48,140 nt of DNA, from assembly GCA_017617655.1 (NCBI GenBank), contig JAFZVU010000049.1, forward strand, positions 1-48,140, in the 5' to 3' direction. The notes under the pieces were generated by a model. The model saw only the letters and a list, made by a program, of their open reading frames with translations. It made no database searches and was not told the origin of the DNA. Below, piece by piece: positions 21,640 through 30,495 of the stretch (position 1 is its first letter; each line of letters begins with the position of its first letter). This stretch comes from Bacteroidales bacterium. Its GTDB lineage: Bacteria > Bacteroidota > Bacteroidia > Bacteroidales > UBA932. The translations under genes and the position numbers were made by a program.

Positions 21640-23136
21640 ATGAAAAACAGAATGATCTTACTGCTGCTGGCTGTGCTGGTGCTCAGCTCCTGCGGCTCTT
21701 ATGGCTACTATTCTTCTTCGTTGTATGACGACGGTATCTACTACAAGCCCGACAGGGTCAGGATGATGACTGCCAGTCAGGCCGCAGCTGAGAAGGCCGC
21801 CGTTAAGAACGATGATGTCTACACTGCCCGTGAGGCAGCCAAAGATACAGAGAGGTATACGGTCCATATCGACAAGATCTACTCAGACAATTCCTCGATC
21901 TATGATCTCGACGACGACGAGACCTACGAGAGCCGTCTGCGCAAGTTCGACGACACGGACATCACCCTTACTGTGAACATAATCGATTACGACGACTTGT
22001 GGAGCCGTCCCTGGTACAATCCCTGGTGGGGCACATACCGCTATTCATGGTATTACCGTCCCTGGAGGGTTGCATGGTACGACCCCTTCTGGTACGATCC
22101 GTTCTTCTATGACCCCTGGTATTATGATCCCTGGTACAGCGGCATCTACTGGTATTCTTCATACTGGACTTCTCCGTTCTACTATGATTCATGGTATCAC
22201 CGTCACCACTACTGGGCTTACGGTCCGAACTTCTACGGCCCTTACTACGGCTACGGTTACGGCGGATTCTACGGCCCCGGCGGAAACTTCAATGACGGCA
22301 TAGGCCGCAGAGACCGCGACGTGGTTTACGGCCGCAGAGGCGGTGCAGCCATCGCTGGCGGTGCAGGCGCTACAGTCGCCACCTCCCGTGCCTCAGGTTC
22401 TTTCTCAACCAACGGCTCACGCAGGGTTGACGGCGTTACGGCAGCTGTCCGCAGCGCTTCTTCAAGAGAAGTCGCCGAAGTTGCAGGCCTCAGCAACGGT
22501 TCTACCAGGGCTGTAGGCTCAAGGGATGCATCAGCCGGTCTCACCCGCACCGATGCAGGCGCTTCATCAAGGTCAGTAAGCTCACGCTCAGTAAGCGGTT
22601 CAAGCTCAACCAGGTCAGGCTCAAGCACTGCTACCTCTTCAGGTTCACGCAGGGCAGGCGATGCAGTCAGCAGCGGATCAACCCGCTCAGCAGGTTCAGT
22701 TTCCGGTTCAACCGGTTCAACCCGCTCTTCAGGTTCAGTATCTTCAGGTTCTGGCAGCAGCCGCTCAACCGGTTCAAGCAGCCGCTCAGGCTCTGTTTCA
22801 TCAGGCTCAAGCAGCAACCGCTCTTCTGGTTCAGTGTCACGCTCATCAGGTAACTCAAGCACTCGTTCCTCAGGATCAGTGTCATCAGGTTCAAGCAGCC
22901 GCTCATCAGGCTCAGCTTCCCGTTCATCTGGTTCTTCAAGCACCAGGTCTTCTAGCAGCGGAAGCTACAGCTCAGGTTCAAGCACCCGCTCAAGCGGCGG
23001 TGGCTACTCAGGCGGCGGCGGATTCTCAGGTGGTGGTTCAAGCCGTTCTAGCGGCGGCGGTGGCGGCGGATTCTCCGGCGGCTCAAGCAGCGGCGGAGGT
23101 GGCCGTGCCGGCGGCGGTGGCGGCGGAAGGCGCTAA
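21640..23136 (+). CDS. Ser/Gly-rich surface lipoprotein with Trp/Tyr/Asp-rich middle
   Basis: The signal peptide ends in the lipobox L-S-S-C18. Residues about 60-115 are charged. Residues 120-215 are packed with W-Y-D-P-F/W motifs (for example YDPWYYDPWYSG). From about 235 to 498 the protein is low-complexity Ser/Gly/Arg, with many SSGS and RSSG units and a final run of Gly and Arg; Ser codons here are mostly TCA. It is 498 residues and must be exported. No function is recognised; adhesive or extracellular-matrix roles are only a guess from composition. It precedes the barrel gene by 59 bp. Confidence 0.8.
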   Translation: MKNRMILLLLAVLVLSSCGSYGYYSSSLYDDGIYYKPDRVRMMTASQAAAEKAAVKNDDVYTAREAAKDTERYTVHIDKIYSDNSSIYDLDDDETYESRLRKFDDTDITLTVNIIDYDDLWSRPWYNPWWGTYRYSWYYRPWRVAWYDPFWYDPFFYDPWYYDPWYSGIYWYSSYWTSPFYYDSWYHRHHYWAYGPNFYGPYYGYGYGGFYGPGGNFNDGIGRRDRDVVYGRRGGAAIAGGAGATVATSRASGSFSTNGSRRVDGVTAAVRSASSREVAEVAGLSNGSTRAVGSRDASAGLTRTDAGASSRSVSSRSVSGSSSTRSGSSTATSSGSRRAGDAVSSGSTRSAGSVSGSTGSTRSSGSVSSGSGSSRSTGSSSRSGSVSSGSSSNRSSGSVSRSSGNSSTRSSGSVSSGSSSRSSGSASRSSGSSSTRSSSSGSYSSGSSTRSSGGGYSGGGGFSGGGSSRSSGGGGGGFSGGSSSGGGGRAGGGGGGRR

Positions 23137-23195
23137 GCCGAGGCACCACAATGCTTACAACTAACTTTTCCAAAACATTATTAGAATTTACGGTG

Positions 23196-24725
23196 ATGAA
23201 AACAATTAATAAAGCAGCATTGACGGTATTGTTGTTGTCACTCTCCTGGGCCGGCTTTGCTCAGGATGCAGACCAGGCATACAACTTCTCAGAGAATCTG
23301 TACATAGGTACTGCCCGTACCCTTGCTATGGGTAATGCATTCACTGCTGTGGGTGGAGACCTCGGTGCTCTCAGCATCAACCCTGCCAGCAGCGGAGTTC
23401 TCAGGATGTCGGAGTTCGAGATATCACCGTCTCTGATAACAGCGGTGGGTAAGGCCGAGTATCTCAATTCATACGATGCCTCTGACTTCACTAAGTTCTC
23501 ACTTCCCAGCTTCGCCTACAGCCAGAATCTGTCGACCGGCAGAGTCTCAGGCCTCGTAAGCTTCAACTTCGGTTTCGCTTTCAACCGCGTAAAGAGCTTC
23601 AATACCATTATAAACACGGGCGGCACGATGAAGGCCGGAAGAGGCAACCAGTCGTCTACCTGGCTCGGAGACAAGGTAATGACCCTGCTCAATTACGATC
23701 CTGCCGACTACGGCGACTACTATTCAGACATTCCCTGGTCAGCACAGCTCGCATGGGATGCATGGCTGATAGAGGAGGTTGACGGCAATATGCTGGGCGT
23801 AACTGAAGATTTCGACTACGACTCCAACACTGCCTTCCTTGCAGGTGATACCTACCAGAACATCTACCGCAAGGTTACCGGCGGCATCGACGAGTTCTCA
23901 GTCAACTGGGCCGGCAACTGGAACGACAACTTCTATTTCGGAGTCAACATCAATATTTACGATGTCGACTACAGGATAAACGACGTCTATTCAGAGAAGG
24001 CTGTAAGCTCTATGGATTTCGAGTCTGGCTTCCAGAATTTCACATATACCTACTGGCAGAAGACTGTCGGTACAGGTATCGGGCTCAAGGCCGGTATCAT
24101 CTACCTGCCCACTGAGCATCTCCGCATCGGCGCTACCATCTCTACTCCGACCAGATATATCCTTACCGATTACTGGGGCGGCAATATGAGCGGCAGCTTC
24201 GACAACGGCAACAAGAACAATGTGGACAGCCCTGAAGGAGCTTACGACTACAAGATGACTTCTCCGATGAGATATTCTGTCGGCCTCGCCTACACTCTCG
24301 GAACGTTCGGTCTGCTCAGCTTCGACTATGAAGGTGTCAATTACTCGAAGATCACCCTGAAAGATTATAACGGAGGCACCGCAATCTTCAAGGATGACAA
24401 CAACTACATCGCTCGGAACTACAAGCGCAACGCGAACATCTTCCGTGCCGGTGCAGAGTTCAACCTGACTCCTGCTTTCGCTCTCCGCGGCGGTTATGCT
24501 TACTACGATGACGGCCGTCCCAACTATCTCGGCAACCAGTTCGTTTCTGCAGGTATCGGCTTCAAGCTGTCAAAGGGCTGCAACCTCGACTTCGCATGGC
24601 AGGGCCAGCTGAAGAACGACGTAGGCTTCACCCTCTACGACGACTACGACGGTTACAAGGCTCCCGTAGGATATGTGAGCAATTCAAACAACAAGATCCT
24701 CGCTACACTCAGATTCAAATTCTAA
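23196..24725 (+). CDS. OMPP1/FadL/TodX-type outer-membrane protein
   Basis: A 509-residue beta-barrel: signal peptide about 1-22 (ending GFAQ), then the conserved N-terminal block YIGTARTLAMGNAFTAVGGDLGALSINPAS, which is the hallmark of the FadL-like family often labelled hemin receptor in Bacteroidetes, and a C-terminal Phe (ATLRFKF). Members carry hydrophobic compounds across the outer membrane; the substrate is not visible. I chose the ATG at 23196 over an upstream ATG because it starts the signal peptide. A strong terminator follows the stop. Confidence 0.9.
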   Translation: MKTINKAALTVLLLSLSWAGFAQDADQAYNFSENLYIGTARTLAMGNAFTAVGGDLGALSINPASSGVLRMSEFEISPSLITAVGKAEYLNSYDASDFTKFSLPSFAYSQNLSTGRVSGLVSFNFGFAFNRVKSFNTIINTGGTMKAGRGNQSSTWLGDKVMTLLNYDPADYGDYYSDIPWSAQLAWDAWLIEEVDGNMLGVTEDFDYDSNTAFLAGDTYQNIYRKVTGGIDEFSVNWAGNWNDNFYFGVNINIYDVDYRINDVYSEKAVSSMDFESGFQNFTYTYWQKTVGTGIGLKAGIIYLPTEHLRIGATISTPTRYILTDYWGGNMSGSFDNGNKNNVDSPEGAYDYKMTSPMRYSVGLAYTLGTFGLLSFDYEGVNYSKITLKDYNGGTAIFKDDNNYIARNYKRNANIFRAGAEFNLTPAFALRGGYAYYDDGRPNYLGNQFVSAGIGFKLSKGCNLDFAWQGQLKNDVGFTLYDDYDGYKAPVGYVSNSNNKILATLRFKF

Positions 24726-24751
24726 GATTTTTAACAGGAACTGACTTCAAT

Positions 24752-24786
24752 AAAAAAGGCTGCCCCGCGGGGCAGCCTTCTTTTTT
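24752..24786. terminator. Bidirectional intrinsic terminator
   Basis: Perfect stem GGCTGCCCC/GGGGCAGCC (24758-24766 with 24769-24777) flanked by six A residues and a T run. It separates the convergent barrel gene and sppA. Confidence 0.93.
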
Positions 24787-24799
24787 ATGTCTGTAAGGA

Positions 24800-26557
24800 T
24801 CAGAACTCGTAGAAGTACGGCATCCTTGCGTAGATCATCTGAGGGTCGTCGAGGATGTCCAGCAGCTGGTCTACCTGCTTGACTCCTGTCTTGACGGTGA
24901 TTTCGTCTTCATCGTCGCCGCCCATCATCTGAGACATCATCTGCTGGAACATGCTCTTGTGCTCAGGAACGACAAGCAGGTTGTATTTCTCGAGTCCTGC
25001 AACTTGAGCAGCGTAGTTGATGGCGTCCATCAGGCTGCCCTTCTGGTCGGCGAGGCCGATTGCAAGAGCGTCGCGTCCTGTCCATACGCGGCCCTGGCCG
25101 ATTTCGTCAACCTGCTCAACGGTCATGTGCCTGCCGCGTGAAACCAGCGAGGTGAACTCGGTGTAGATATGCTCTACCATCTTCTGCATGTATGCGACCT
25201 CGGCGTCGTCGAGCTTGCGCATGCCGTTCATCATGTCGCTGTGCTTGTTGGAACTTACGTTGCCGGTCTTGATGTACAGGGTCTTCTCGAGACCGCCGCC
25301 GATGTTGGGAACCAGCGAGAATACGCCGATAGAGCCGGTGAGGCAGGTGTTGTCGGTGATAATATAGTCTGCGTTGGAGCTGATCCAGTATCCGCCTGAA
25401 GCTGCGTATCCGCCGTAGCTGGCGATAACGGGCTTGTACTGCTTGAGATTCAGCATGGCGTGGTTGATGATTTCAGCTGCCTGGGCGCTTCCGCCGGGAG
25501 AGTTGACCCTGAATACCACAGCCTTCACTGATGAATCCTGCTGGAGCTTCTTGAACTTGCGGGCGAGGTCGTCGCCTACTATGTTGCTGTCGGCGTTGCC
25601 GTCCATCACGATTTCTCCGTCGGCATAGAGGACTGCGATCTTGTCCTTGACTTTGCTGTCGTCCTTGACTTTGGCTATGGCGTAGCTGTTAAGGTCTGCG
25701 AACTTGAGGTCCTTGGCTTCCTTCACGTCGAAGAGGGTGCAGAGGTAGTTCTCGAGTTCATCTTTGTACCATGCCTGGTCGATGATACCCCTGTCAAGCA
25801 GAGTCTGGGCGTCCAGAAGCTCGAGGTTGTCGATCCAGCTGTTGAGTTCTTCTGCGCTGAAGTCGCGGCTGGCGGCAATCTCTTCGCAGAAAGTAGCCCA
25901 GATGCTGTTGATGAGAACCTGGTTCTGCTCGCGGTTCTCAGGAGTGAGGTGGTTCTGGGTGAACTGCTCGCCGGCAGCTTTGTATTTGCCGTGGCGGATA
26001 AGCTGGATGTCTACGCCGAGCTTGTCGAGAAGGTCCTTGAAGAAGGTGATGTTGGTGCCGATACCTGTCAGCACGGCCTCTCCGTAAGAGTTGATGATGA
26101 CCTTGTCTGCTACTGACGCGAGGTAGTAGCTGAGGTTGTCGTATGTATTGGCGTAAGCGATGACGGGCTTGCCGCTCTCGCGGAAATTGGCGAGTGCCTG
26201 GCGCAGCTCTTCGGCGCAGCTCATGGTCAGCGCCATCTTGTCGGTGTTGAGGTATATGAATTTTACTCCGGGATCCTCAGCGGCATTGTTGATGGCACGT
26301 ACTGCGGTGAGCAGAGGCATTCCTTCTTCCATTGAGATGTTGGAGATGTTCTGGAGAGAGAAGTCGCTCTGGCCACGCTCGCTGATCGGGGTTGAGAAGT
26401 CGATTTTAAGGATTGACTGCGGGGGGACAATCGCTGTCTTTGAAGCACCGCCGGCTATGGCGGCACCTAAGCTGCCCATCATGATGAAGAAAAAGAGCCC
26501 GAAAGCTACGAGACATGCCAGAAGGGCGGCAAGGAAGATTTTCCAAAAGTTGTTCAT
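24800..26557 (-). CDS. sppA: Signal peptide peptidase SppA, 67K type
   Basis: Degrades leftover signal peptides at the inner membrane. The 585 residues form the duplicated S49 fold of the long E. coli-type SppA: one N-terminal membrane anchor (about 7-28), the general-base Lys in the N-terminal half (K193 in HGKYKAAGEQF) and the nucleophile in the C-terminal half (S387 in GGYAASGGYW). The FRVNSPGGSAQAAE block is typical. It is a single gene, divergent from hisS. Confidence 0.95.
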   Translation of the reverse strand: MNNFWKIFLAALLACLVAFGLFFFIMMGSLGAAIAGGASKTAIVPPQSILKIDFSTPISERGQSDFSLQNISNISMEEGMPLLTAVRAINNAAEDPGVKFIYLNTDKMALTMSCAEELRQALANFRESGKPVIAYANTYDNLSYYLASVADKVIINSYGEAVLTGIGTNITFFKDLLDKLGVDIQLIRHGKYKAAGEQFTQNHLTPENREQNQVLINSIWATFCEEIAASRDFSAEELNSWIDNLELLDAQTLLDRGIIDQAWYKDELENYLCTLFDVKEAKDLKFADLNSYAIAKVKDDSKVKDKIAVLYADGEIVMDGNADSNIVGDDLARKFKKLQQDSSVKAVVFRVNSPGGSAQAAEIINHAMLNLKQYKPVIASYGGYAASGGYWISSNADYIITDNTCLTGSIGVFSLVPNIGGGLEKTLYIKTGNVSSNKHSDMMNGMRKLDDAEVAYMQKMVEHIYTEFTSLVSRGRHMTVEQVDEIGQGRVWTGRDALAIGLADQKGSLMDAINYAAQVAGLEKYNLLVVPEHKSMFQQMMSQMMGGDDEDEITVKTGVKQVDQLLDILDDPQMIYARMPYFYEF

Positions 26558-26582
26558 TAGTACTATTGATTATAATTGGCTG

Positions 26583-26590
26583 CAAAATTA
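26583..26590 (-). promoter_or_regulatory. Candidate sppA -7 box
   Basis: The minus strand reads TAATTTTG, a full TAnnTTTG match, 25 nt upstream of the sppA ATG. Confidence 0.45.
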
Positions 26591-26601
26591 ATCATTTTCT
26601 T

Positions 26602-26609
26602 TATTTTTG
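26602..26609 (+). promoter_or_regulatory. Candidate hisS -7 box
   Basis: TATTTTTG is a full TAnnTTTG match 28 nt upstream of the hisS ATG and divergent from the sppA box 11 nt away. Confidence 0.45.
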
Positions 26610-26637
26610 CCCTTGATTATAGATAACCGGCTACAAT

Positions 26638-28005
26638 ATGGCACAAAAACCTTCCATACCCAAGGGTACACGCGATTTCGGACCGGTCGAGATGGCCCGT
26701 CGCAATTATATATTCTCAACCATCAGCGATGTCTTCCATCTGTTCGGCTATGCGCAGATAGAGACTCCCGCCATGGAGAATCTCAGCACCCTGCTGGGCA
26801 AGTATGGCGACGAAGGCGACAAGCTGCTGTTCAAGATCCTGAACTCCGGCGACGCTTTCGCAGGCGTGACCCCGGACATGCTGGAGAACAGCAACGCAGT
26901 AGCCATGAAGGTTTGCGAGAAGGGTCTGCGCTATGACCTGACAGTGCCGTTCGCCCGTTTCGTGGTACAGCACCAGAACGATATCCACTTCCCGTTCAAG
27001 CGCTACCAGATCCAGCCGGTATGGCGCGCCGACCGTCCGCAGAAGGGCCGCTACCGCGAGTTCTACCAGTGCGACGTCGACGTGGTGGGCAGCCAGTCGC
27101 TGCTCTATGAGCTGGAGCTGGTGCAGATAGTGGACCTCGTGTTCGCGAAGCTGGGCATCAATGTCTGCATCAAGATAAACAACCGCAAGCTTCTGGCCGG
27201 TCTCGCAGAGGTAGCCGGGGCTGCCGACAAGATGGTCGACATCACGGTTGCTATAGACAAAATTGACAAGATAGGTCTCGATGCAGTGAAGGAGGAGCTC
27301 CGGGAGAAGGGCCTCAGCGAGGAAGCCATCGCCGTAATCGAGCCGGTGCTGCTCCTGCAGGGCGATAACGAAGCCAAGATAGAGCAGATGAGCCGCATCC
27401 TTGCATCTTCAGAGGTCGGAATGAAGGGCATCGCGGAGATCCGCGAGCTGTTCAGCCTCATCGTTTCCGCCGGCATCCTCCAGAAGGTTGAGCTCGATCT
27501 GTCGCTGGCCCGCGGTCTGAACTATTACACCGGAGCAATCTTCGAGGTGAAGGCGCTTGACTATGAGATAGGCAGCATCTGCGGTGGCGGCCGCTACGAC
27601 GACCTGACCGGCATCTTCGGCCTGAAGAACGTTTCGGGAGTGGGAATCTCCTTCGGGGCCGACCGTATCTACGACGTGCTGCTTGGTCTCGACAAGTATC
27701 CCGCTGCGCTGGGAAGCGCTCCGGATGTGCTCTTTGCCAATATGGGCAGGGAGGCTGTGAACTACGTGATGCCTGTTTGCGCCGCGCTTCGCGAGAGGGG
27801 TTTCTCAGTAGTGGTCTTCCCGGATGAGAGCAAGCTGGGCAAGCAGTTCGACTACGCCACCCGCAGCGGCATCCCGTTCATATCGATAAATGCCGACAGC
27901 GAAGCCGCCGCCGGCACTGTCAATCTCAAGAACCTCGCAGAAGGCAAGCAGCAGACATTCGCAAAGGACGATGTCGACGCTATGGTAGCCTTCCTGAGGC
28001 AGTAG
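26638..28005 (+). CDS. hisS: Histidyl-tRNA synthetase
   Basis: Charges tRNA-His. The 455-residue protein starts with [18 protein letters not shown], has class II motif 2 in [27 protein letters not shown], and the His-specific blocks [14 protein letters not shown] and GGGRYDDL. The C-terminal anticodon-binding domain spans about 360-455. It is slightly longer than E. coli HisRS, as usual for this phylum. It is followed 21 bp later by an oxidoreductase gene, possibly cotranscribed. Confidence 0.97.
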   Translation: MAQKPSIPKGTRDFGPVEMARRNYIFSTISDVFHLFGYAQIETPAMENLSTLLGKYGDEGDKLLFKILNSGDAFAGVTPDMLENSNAVAMKVCEKGLRYDLTVPFARFVVQHQNDIHFPFKRYQIQPVWRADRPQKGRYREFYQCDVDVVGSQSLLYELELVQIVDLVFAKLGINVCIKINNRKLLAGLAEVAGAADKMVDITVAIDKIDKIGLDAVKEELREKGLSEEAIAVIEPVLLLQGDNEAKIEQMSRILASSEVGMKGIAEIRELFSLIVSAGILQKVELDLSLARGLNYYTGAIFEVKALDYEIGSICGGGRYDDLTGIFGLKNVSGVGISFGADRIYDVLLGLDKYPAALGSAPDVLFANMGREAVNYVMPVCAALRERGFSVVVFPDESKLGKQFDYATRSGIPFISINADSEAAAGTVNLKNLAEGKQQTFAKDDVDAMVAFLRQ

Positions 28006-28026
28006 CTGACAATCAACACTTCAGAT

Positions 28027-29004
28027 ATGAAAATAGGTATCATCGGAGCCGGCTGGATAGCCGGCAAAATGGGGGAGACTCTCTCCGGACTGCCCGCTGA
28101 GAAGGGGCTGGAGAAGTATGCCATCGCATCCCGCGACATCGTGAAGGCCCGCGGATTCGCGCAGACTTACGGTTTCGAGAAGGCCTACGGCTCCTACAAG
28201 GAACTTGTGGACGACCCCGAGGTCGACCTGGTGTACATCGCTACGCCCCATTCGCACCACTATGCTCATTCTAAGCTTGCCCTCGAGGCCGGCAAGCCGG
28301 TGCTCTGCGAGAAGGCTTTCATGGCCAATGCCCGCGAGGCTGAGGAAATCCTGGATCTGGCCCACAAGAAGGGCATCTTCATCACCGAGGCTATCTGGAC
28401 AAGGTATATGCCGCTGTCCCTGAAAGTAAAGGAACTGCTCGATGCGGGCGAAATAGGAGAGCCGCGGATCGTAAACGCCAGTCTCTGCTACTACATGGAC
28501 CACAAGGAGCGCATCCTGCGGCCCGAGCTCTGCGGTGGCGCGCTGCTCGACCTCGGAGTCTACAGCATCAACTTCGCAAGGATGTATTTCGGGTCGGATT
28601 TTGCGTCGTGCGTTTCGTCCTGCACCCGATTCAGCACAGGCACCGACAGGCACAACCACATTATCCTTACCTACAAGGACGGCCGCGTAGCCAACCTTCA
28701 GGCCAGCGCAGGCGGCCTGAGCAACCGCGAAGGCCAGATTATCGGTGAAACAGGCTATATCGTGGTCGAGAACATCAACTGTCCTGAAAGGGTGACCGTA
28801 TGGCACAACTATAAGAAGACGGCTGAGTTCCTTCCGCCTGCAGACCAGGTGACAGGTTACGAGCACCAGGTGTTCGCTTCCAGAGACGCCATCGAGAAAG
28901 GGCTCATCGAGTCACCATATATGCCGCATCAGGAAACTCTGGACATAATGCGTCAGATGGATGCCCTCCGCAAAGAGTGGGGGATAAGGTATCCGATGGA
29001 CTGA
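28027..29004 (+). CDS. Gfo/Idh/MocA-family NAD(P)-dependent oxidoreductase
   Basis: A 325-residue cytoplasmic dehydrogenase of sugars or related compounds. The Rossmann glycine motif is G-A-G-W-I-A near residue 7. The EKAF element (family EKP) is in LCEKAFMANAREAEE and the substrate domain follows with GGGALLDLGVYSINFARMYF-type sequence (GGALLDLGVY here). Homologues include dimeric dihydrodiol and trans-1,2-dihydrobenzene-diol dehydrogenases and xylose dehydrogenases; the substrate cannot be read from the sequence. It lies 21 bp after hisS and ends in a terminator. Confidence 0.9.
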   Translation: MKIGIIGAGWIAGKMGETLSGLPAEKGLEKYAIASRDIVKARGFAQTYGFEKAYGSYKELVDDPEVDLVYIATPHSHHYAHSKLALEAGKPVLCEKAFMANAREAEEILDLAHKKGIFITEAIWTRYMPLSLKVKELLDAGEIGEPRIVNASLCYYMDHKERILRPELCGGALLDLGVYSINFARMYFGSDFASCVSSCTRFSTGTDRHNHIILTYKDGRVANLQASAGGLSNREGQIIGETGYIVVENINCPERVTVWHNYKKTAEFLPPADQVTGYEHQVFASRDAIEKGLIESPYMPHQETLDIMRQMDALRKEWGIRYPMD

Positions 29005-29021
29005 CGTCGGTAATGCCCATT

Positions 29022-29053
29022 AAAAAAGGCTCACTGTTGAGGTGAGCCTTTTT
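29022..29053. terminator. Bidirectional intrinsic terminator
   Basis: AAAAAGGCTCAC (29023-29034) pairs with GTGAGCCTTTTT (29042-29053) over a 7-nt loop. It ends both the hisS-oxidoreductase unit and the convergent OmpA-family gene. Confidence 0.93.
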
Positions 29054-29071
29054 CGTATGTGTTGGTTGAGA

Positions 29072-30421
29072 TTATTTCTTGATGAACTCTACGCGGCGGT
29101 TCTTTGCACGGCCTTCTTCGGTGCTGTTGTCAGCAACGGGCTCGTGGCTGCCCTTTCCAACGGGACGGAGGTTGAAAGGATCCACGCCTTCTTTCTCAAG
29201 AGCTGCAACTACTGCCTCGGCGCGCTGCTGGCTGAGCGGGTCGTTAACTGCATCGCTGCCCTGGTTGTCGGTATGGCCCTGCACTTCGAAGCGAGCGGTA
29301 GGGTTGGCCTTCATATATTCAGCAACCTTCTGGATCTCCGGCATTGACTCAGCTTTGAGAGTAGCCTTGCCCGTATCGAAGAGAATATTGTTGGTTACGA
29401 ACTTGCCGGTTTCGGCGATGGATTTCTCCACTGCGGCAGCTGCTTCGGAAAGCTTAGACTCGATGTCGGTTGCATTTCTCTCATAGAGATCAACGGCACC
29501 CTGGGCGATAACTACGTTCTTGATATAGGTAGGACGGTCATCCTTACCTCCCGACCAGAACGTCAGCCAGCCTGCGCCGGCCTTGGCGTTCGGAACATTG
29601 ATGACACGCTTGCCGTCGACATAGAACTTGATCGCGCGCTTGTTGAACGAGAGGGCGAAGTTATGCCAGCGGCCGTCGTTGATAACACATACGTCATGGG
29701 CAGTGGCACTCCCTTCCTTAGTGTGATAATTCTCCTCCGTCGGACGGACATAATTACAATCTATAGTTTGCTTGTCATAGGCCATGCTGTAATGTATGGT
29801 GAACAGCTCCCAGTCATGCCTTTCGTGCTCGTTCATAATATCCAGCTCAATACTGGGCGCACCATCCTTAGGACGGTCGTCGAAGAGCATGTCGTACTCA
29901 ACGGTGAACACATCACCCAGATAATTCTTGACGCCTCCCTTGACAAGCGGCGTAATCCATCCGTCGCCGTCTATGAGTGCGATACACTTCTGACCATTGA
30001 CGACGGCAATTTCAGCGTTACCGCGTACGAGGTCCCATTTGCTGGGGAACTCGCCTACCTGCTCGTCTTTCATGTCGTCCTCGAACATAATGAGGCTGCC
30101 GCGGACGAAGTCACTTTTAGCATCTTGAGCCACTAAATTGTAATCATCAGCGTTACCCGCAATATCATCCTCCTCATTATCCGCGTTATTCCTGTTGCTC
30201 TTCCTATTAGCATTGTCATTGTCATTGTCATTGCCCTTATCCTTGTTCTTTCCACCAAGGACACCGTCCAGGGCTTTGTTGACACCGTCTTCAACCTTGT
30301 TGCCAAGATTGTTTTCAACAGCATTCTTGGCCCTTTCGCCAAGATTCTTGAGAAGTCCCTGCGCACTGGCAGTGCCACAGACCAGAAGGAGGCTCACAAG
30401 GAGCAAAAGAATCTTTTTCAT
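29072..30421 (-). CDS. OmpA-family protein with LamG-like middle domain
   Basis: A 449-residue exported protein: signal peptide about 1-20 (ASAQ), a helical region, an Asn/Asp/Lys-rich low-complexity stretch (about 58-90), a jellyroll-like middle (about 110-310) with GRWHNFALSFNKRAIKFYVDGKRV resembling LamG/concanavalin lectin strands, and a C-terminal OmpA domain (about 330-449). In that domain NILFDTGKATL and the peptidoglycan-binding VQGHTDNQG plus LSQQRAEAVV with the conserved Arg are clear. It probably anchors to peptidoglycan while the middle binds a glycan or is structural; the ligand is unknown. Confidence 0.88.
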   Translation of the reverse strand: MKKILLLLVSLLLVCGTASAQGLLKNLGERAKNAVENNLGNKVEDGVNKALDGVLGGKNKDKGNDNDNDNANRKSNRNNADNEEDDIAGNADDYNLVAQDAKSDFVRGSLIMFEDDMKDEQVGEFPSKWDLVRGNAEIAVVNGQKCIALIDGDGWITPLVKGGVKNYLGDVFTVEYDMLFDDRPKDGAPSIELDIMNEHERHDWELFTIHYSMAYDKQTIDCNYVRPTEENYHTKEGSATAHDVCVINDGRWHNFALSFNKRAIKFYVDGKRVINVPNAKAGAGWLTFWSGGKDDRPTYIKNVVIAQGAVDLYERNATDIESKLSEAAAAVEKSIAETGKFVTNNILFDTGKATLKAESMPEIQKVAEYMKANPTARFEVQGHTDNQGSDAVNDPLSQQRAEAVVAALEKEGVDPFNLRPVGKGSHEPVADNSTEEGRAKNRRVEFIKK

Positions 30422-30463
30422 TATCGATAGTGTTTTAATTAATATTCAGAGGCTTGTCTTATA

Positions 30464-30471
30464 CAAATGTA
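30464..30471 (-). promoter_or_regulatory. Candidate -7 box for the OmpA-family gene
   Basis: The minus strand reads TACATTTG, a full TAnnTTTG match, 42 nt upstream of the ATG at 30421. Confidence 0.45.
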
Positions 30472-30495
30472 ATACCCAATCTTCAGAAAATGAAA

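Noticed and set aside
22326-22943. Minus-strand Glu/Pro/Leu-rich open frame
   Set aside because: It is the complement of the Ser-rich lipoprotein repeats; composition is an artefact of TCA/TCT codons read backwards.
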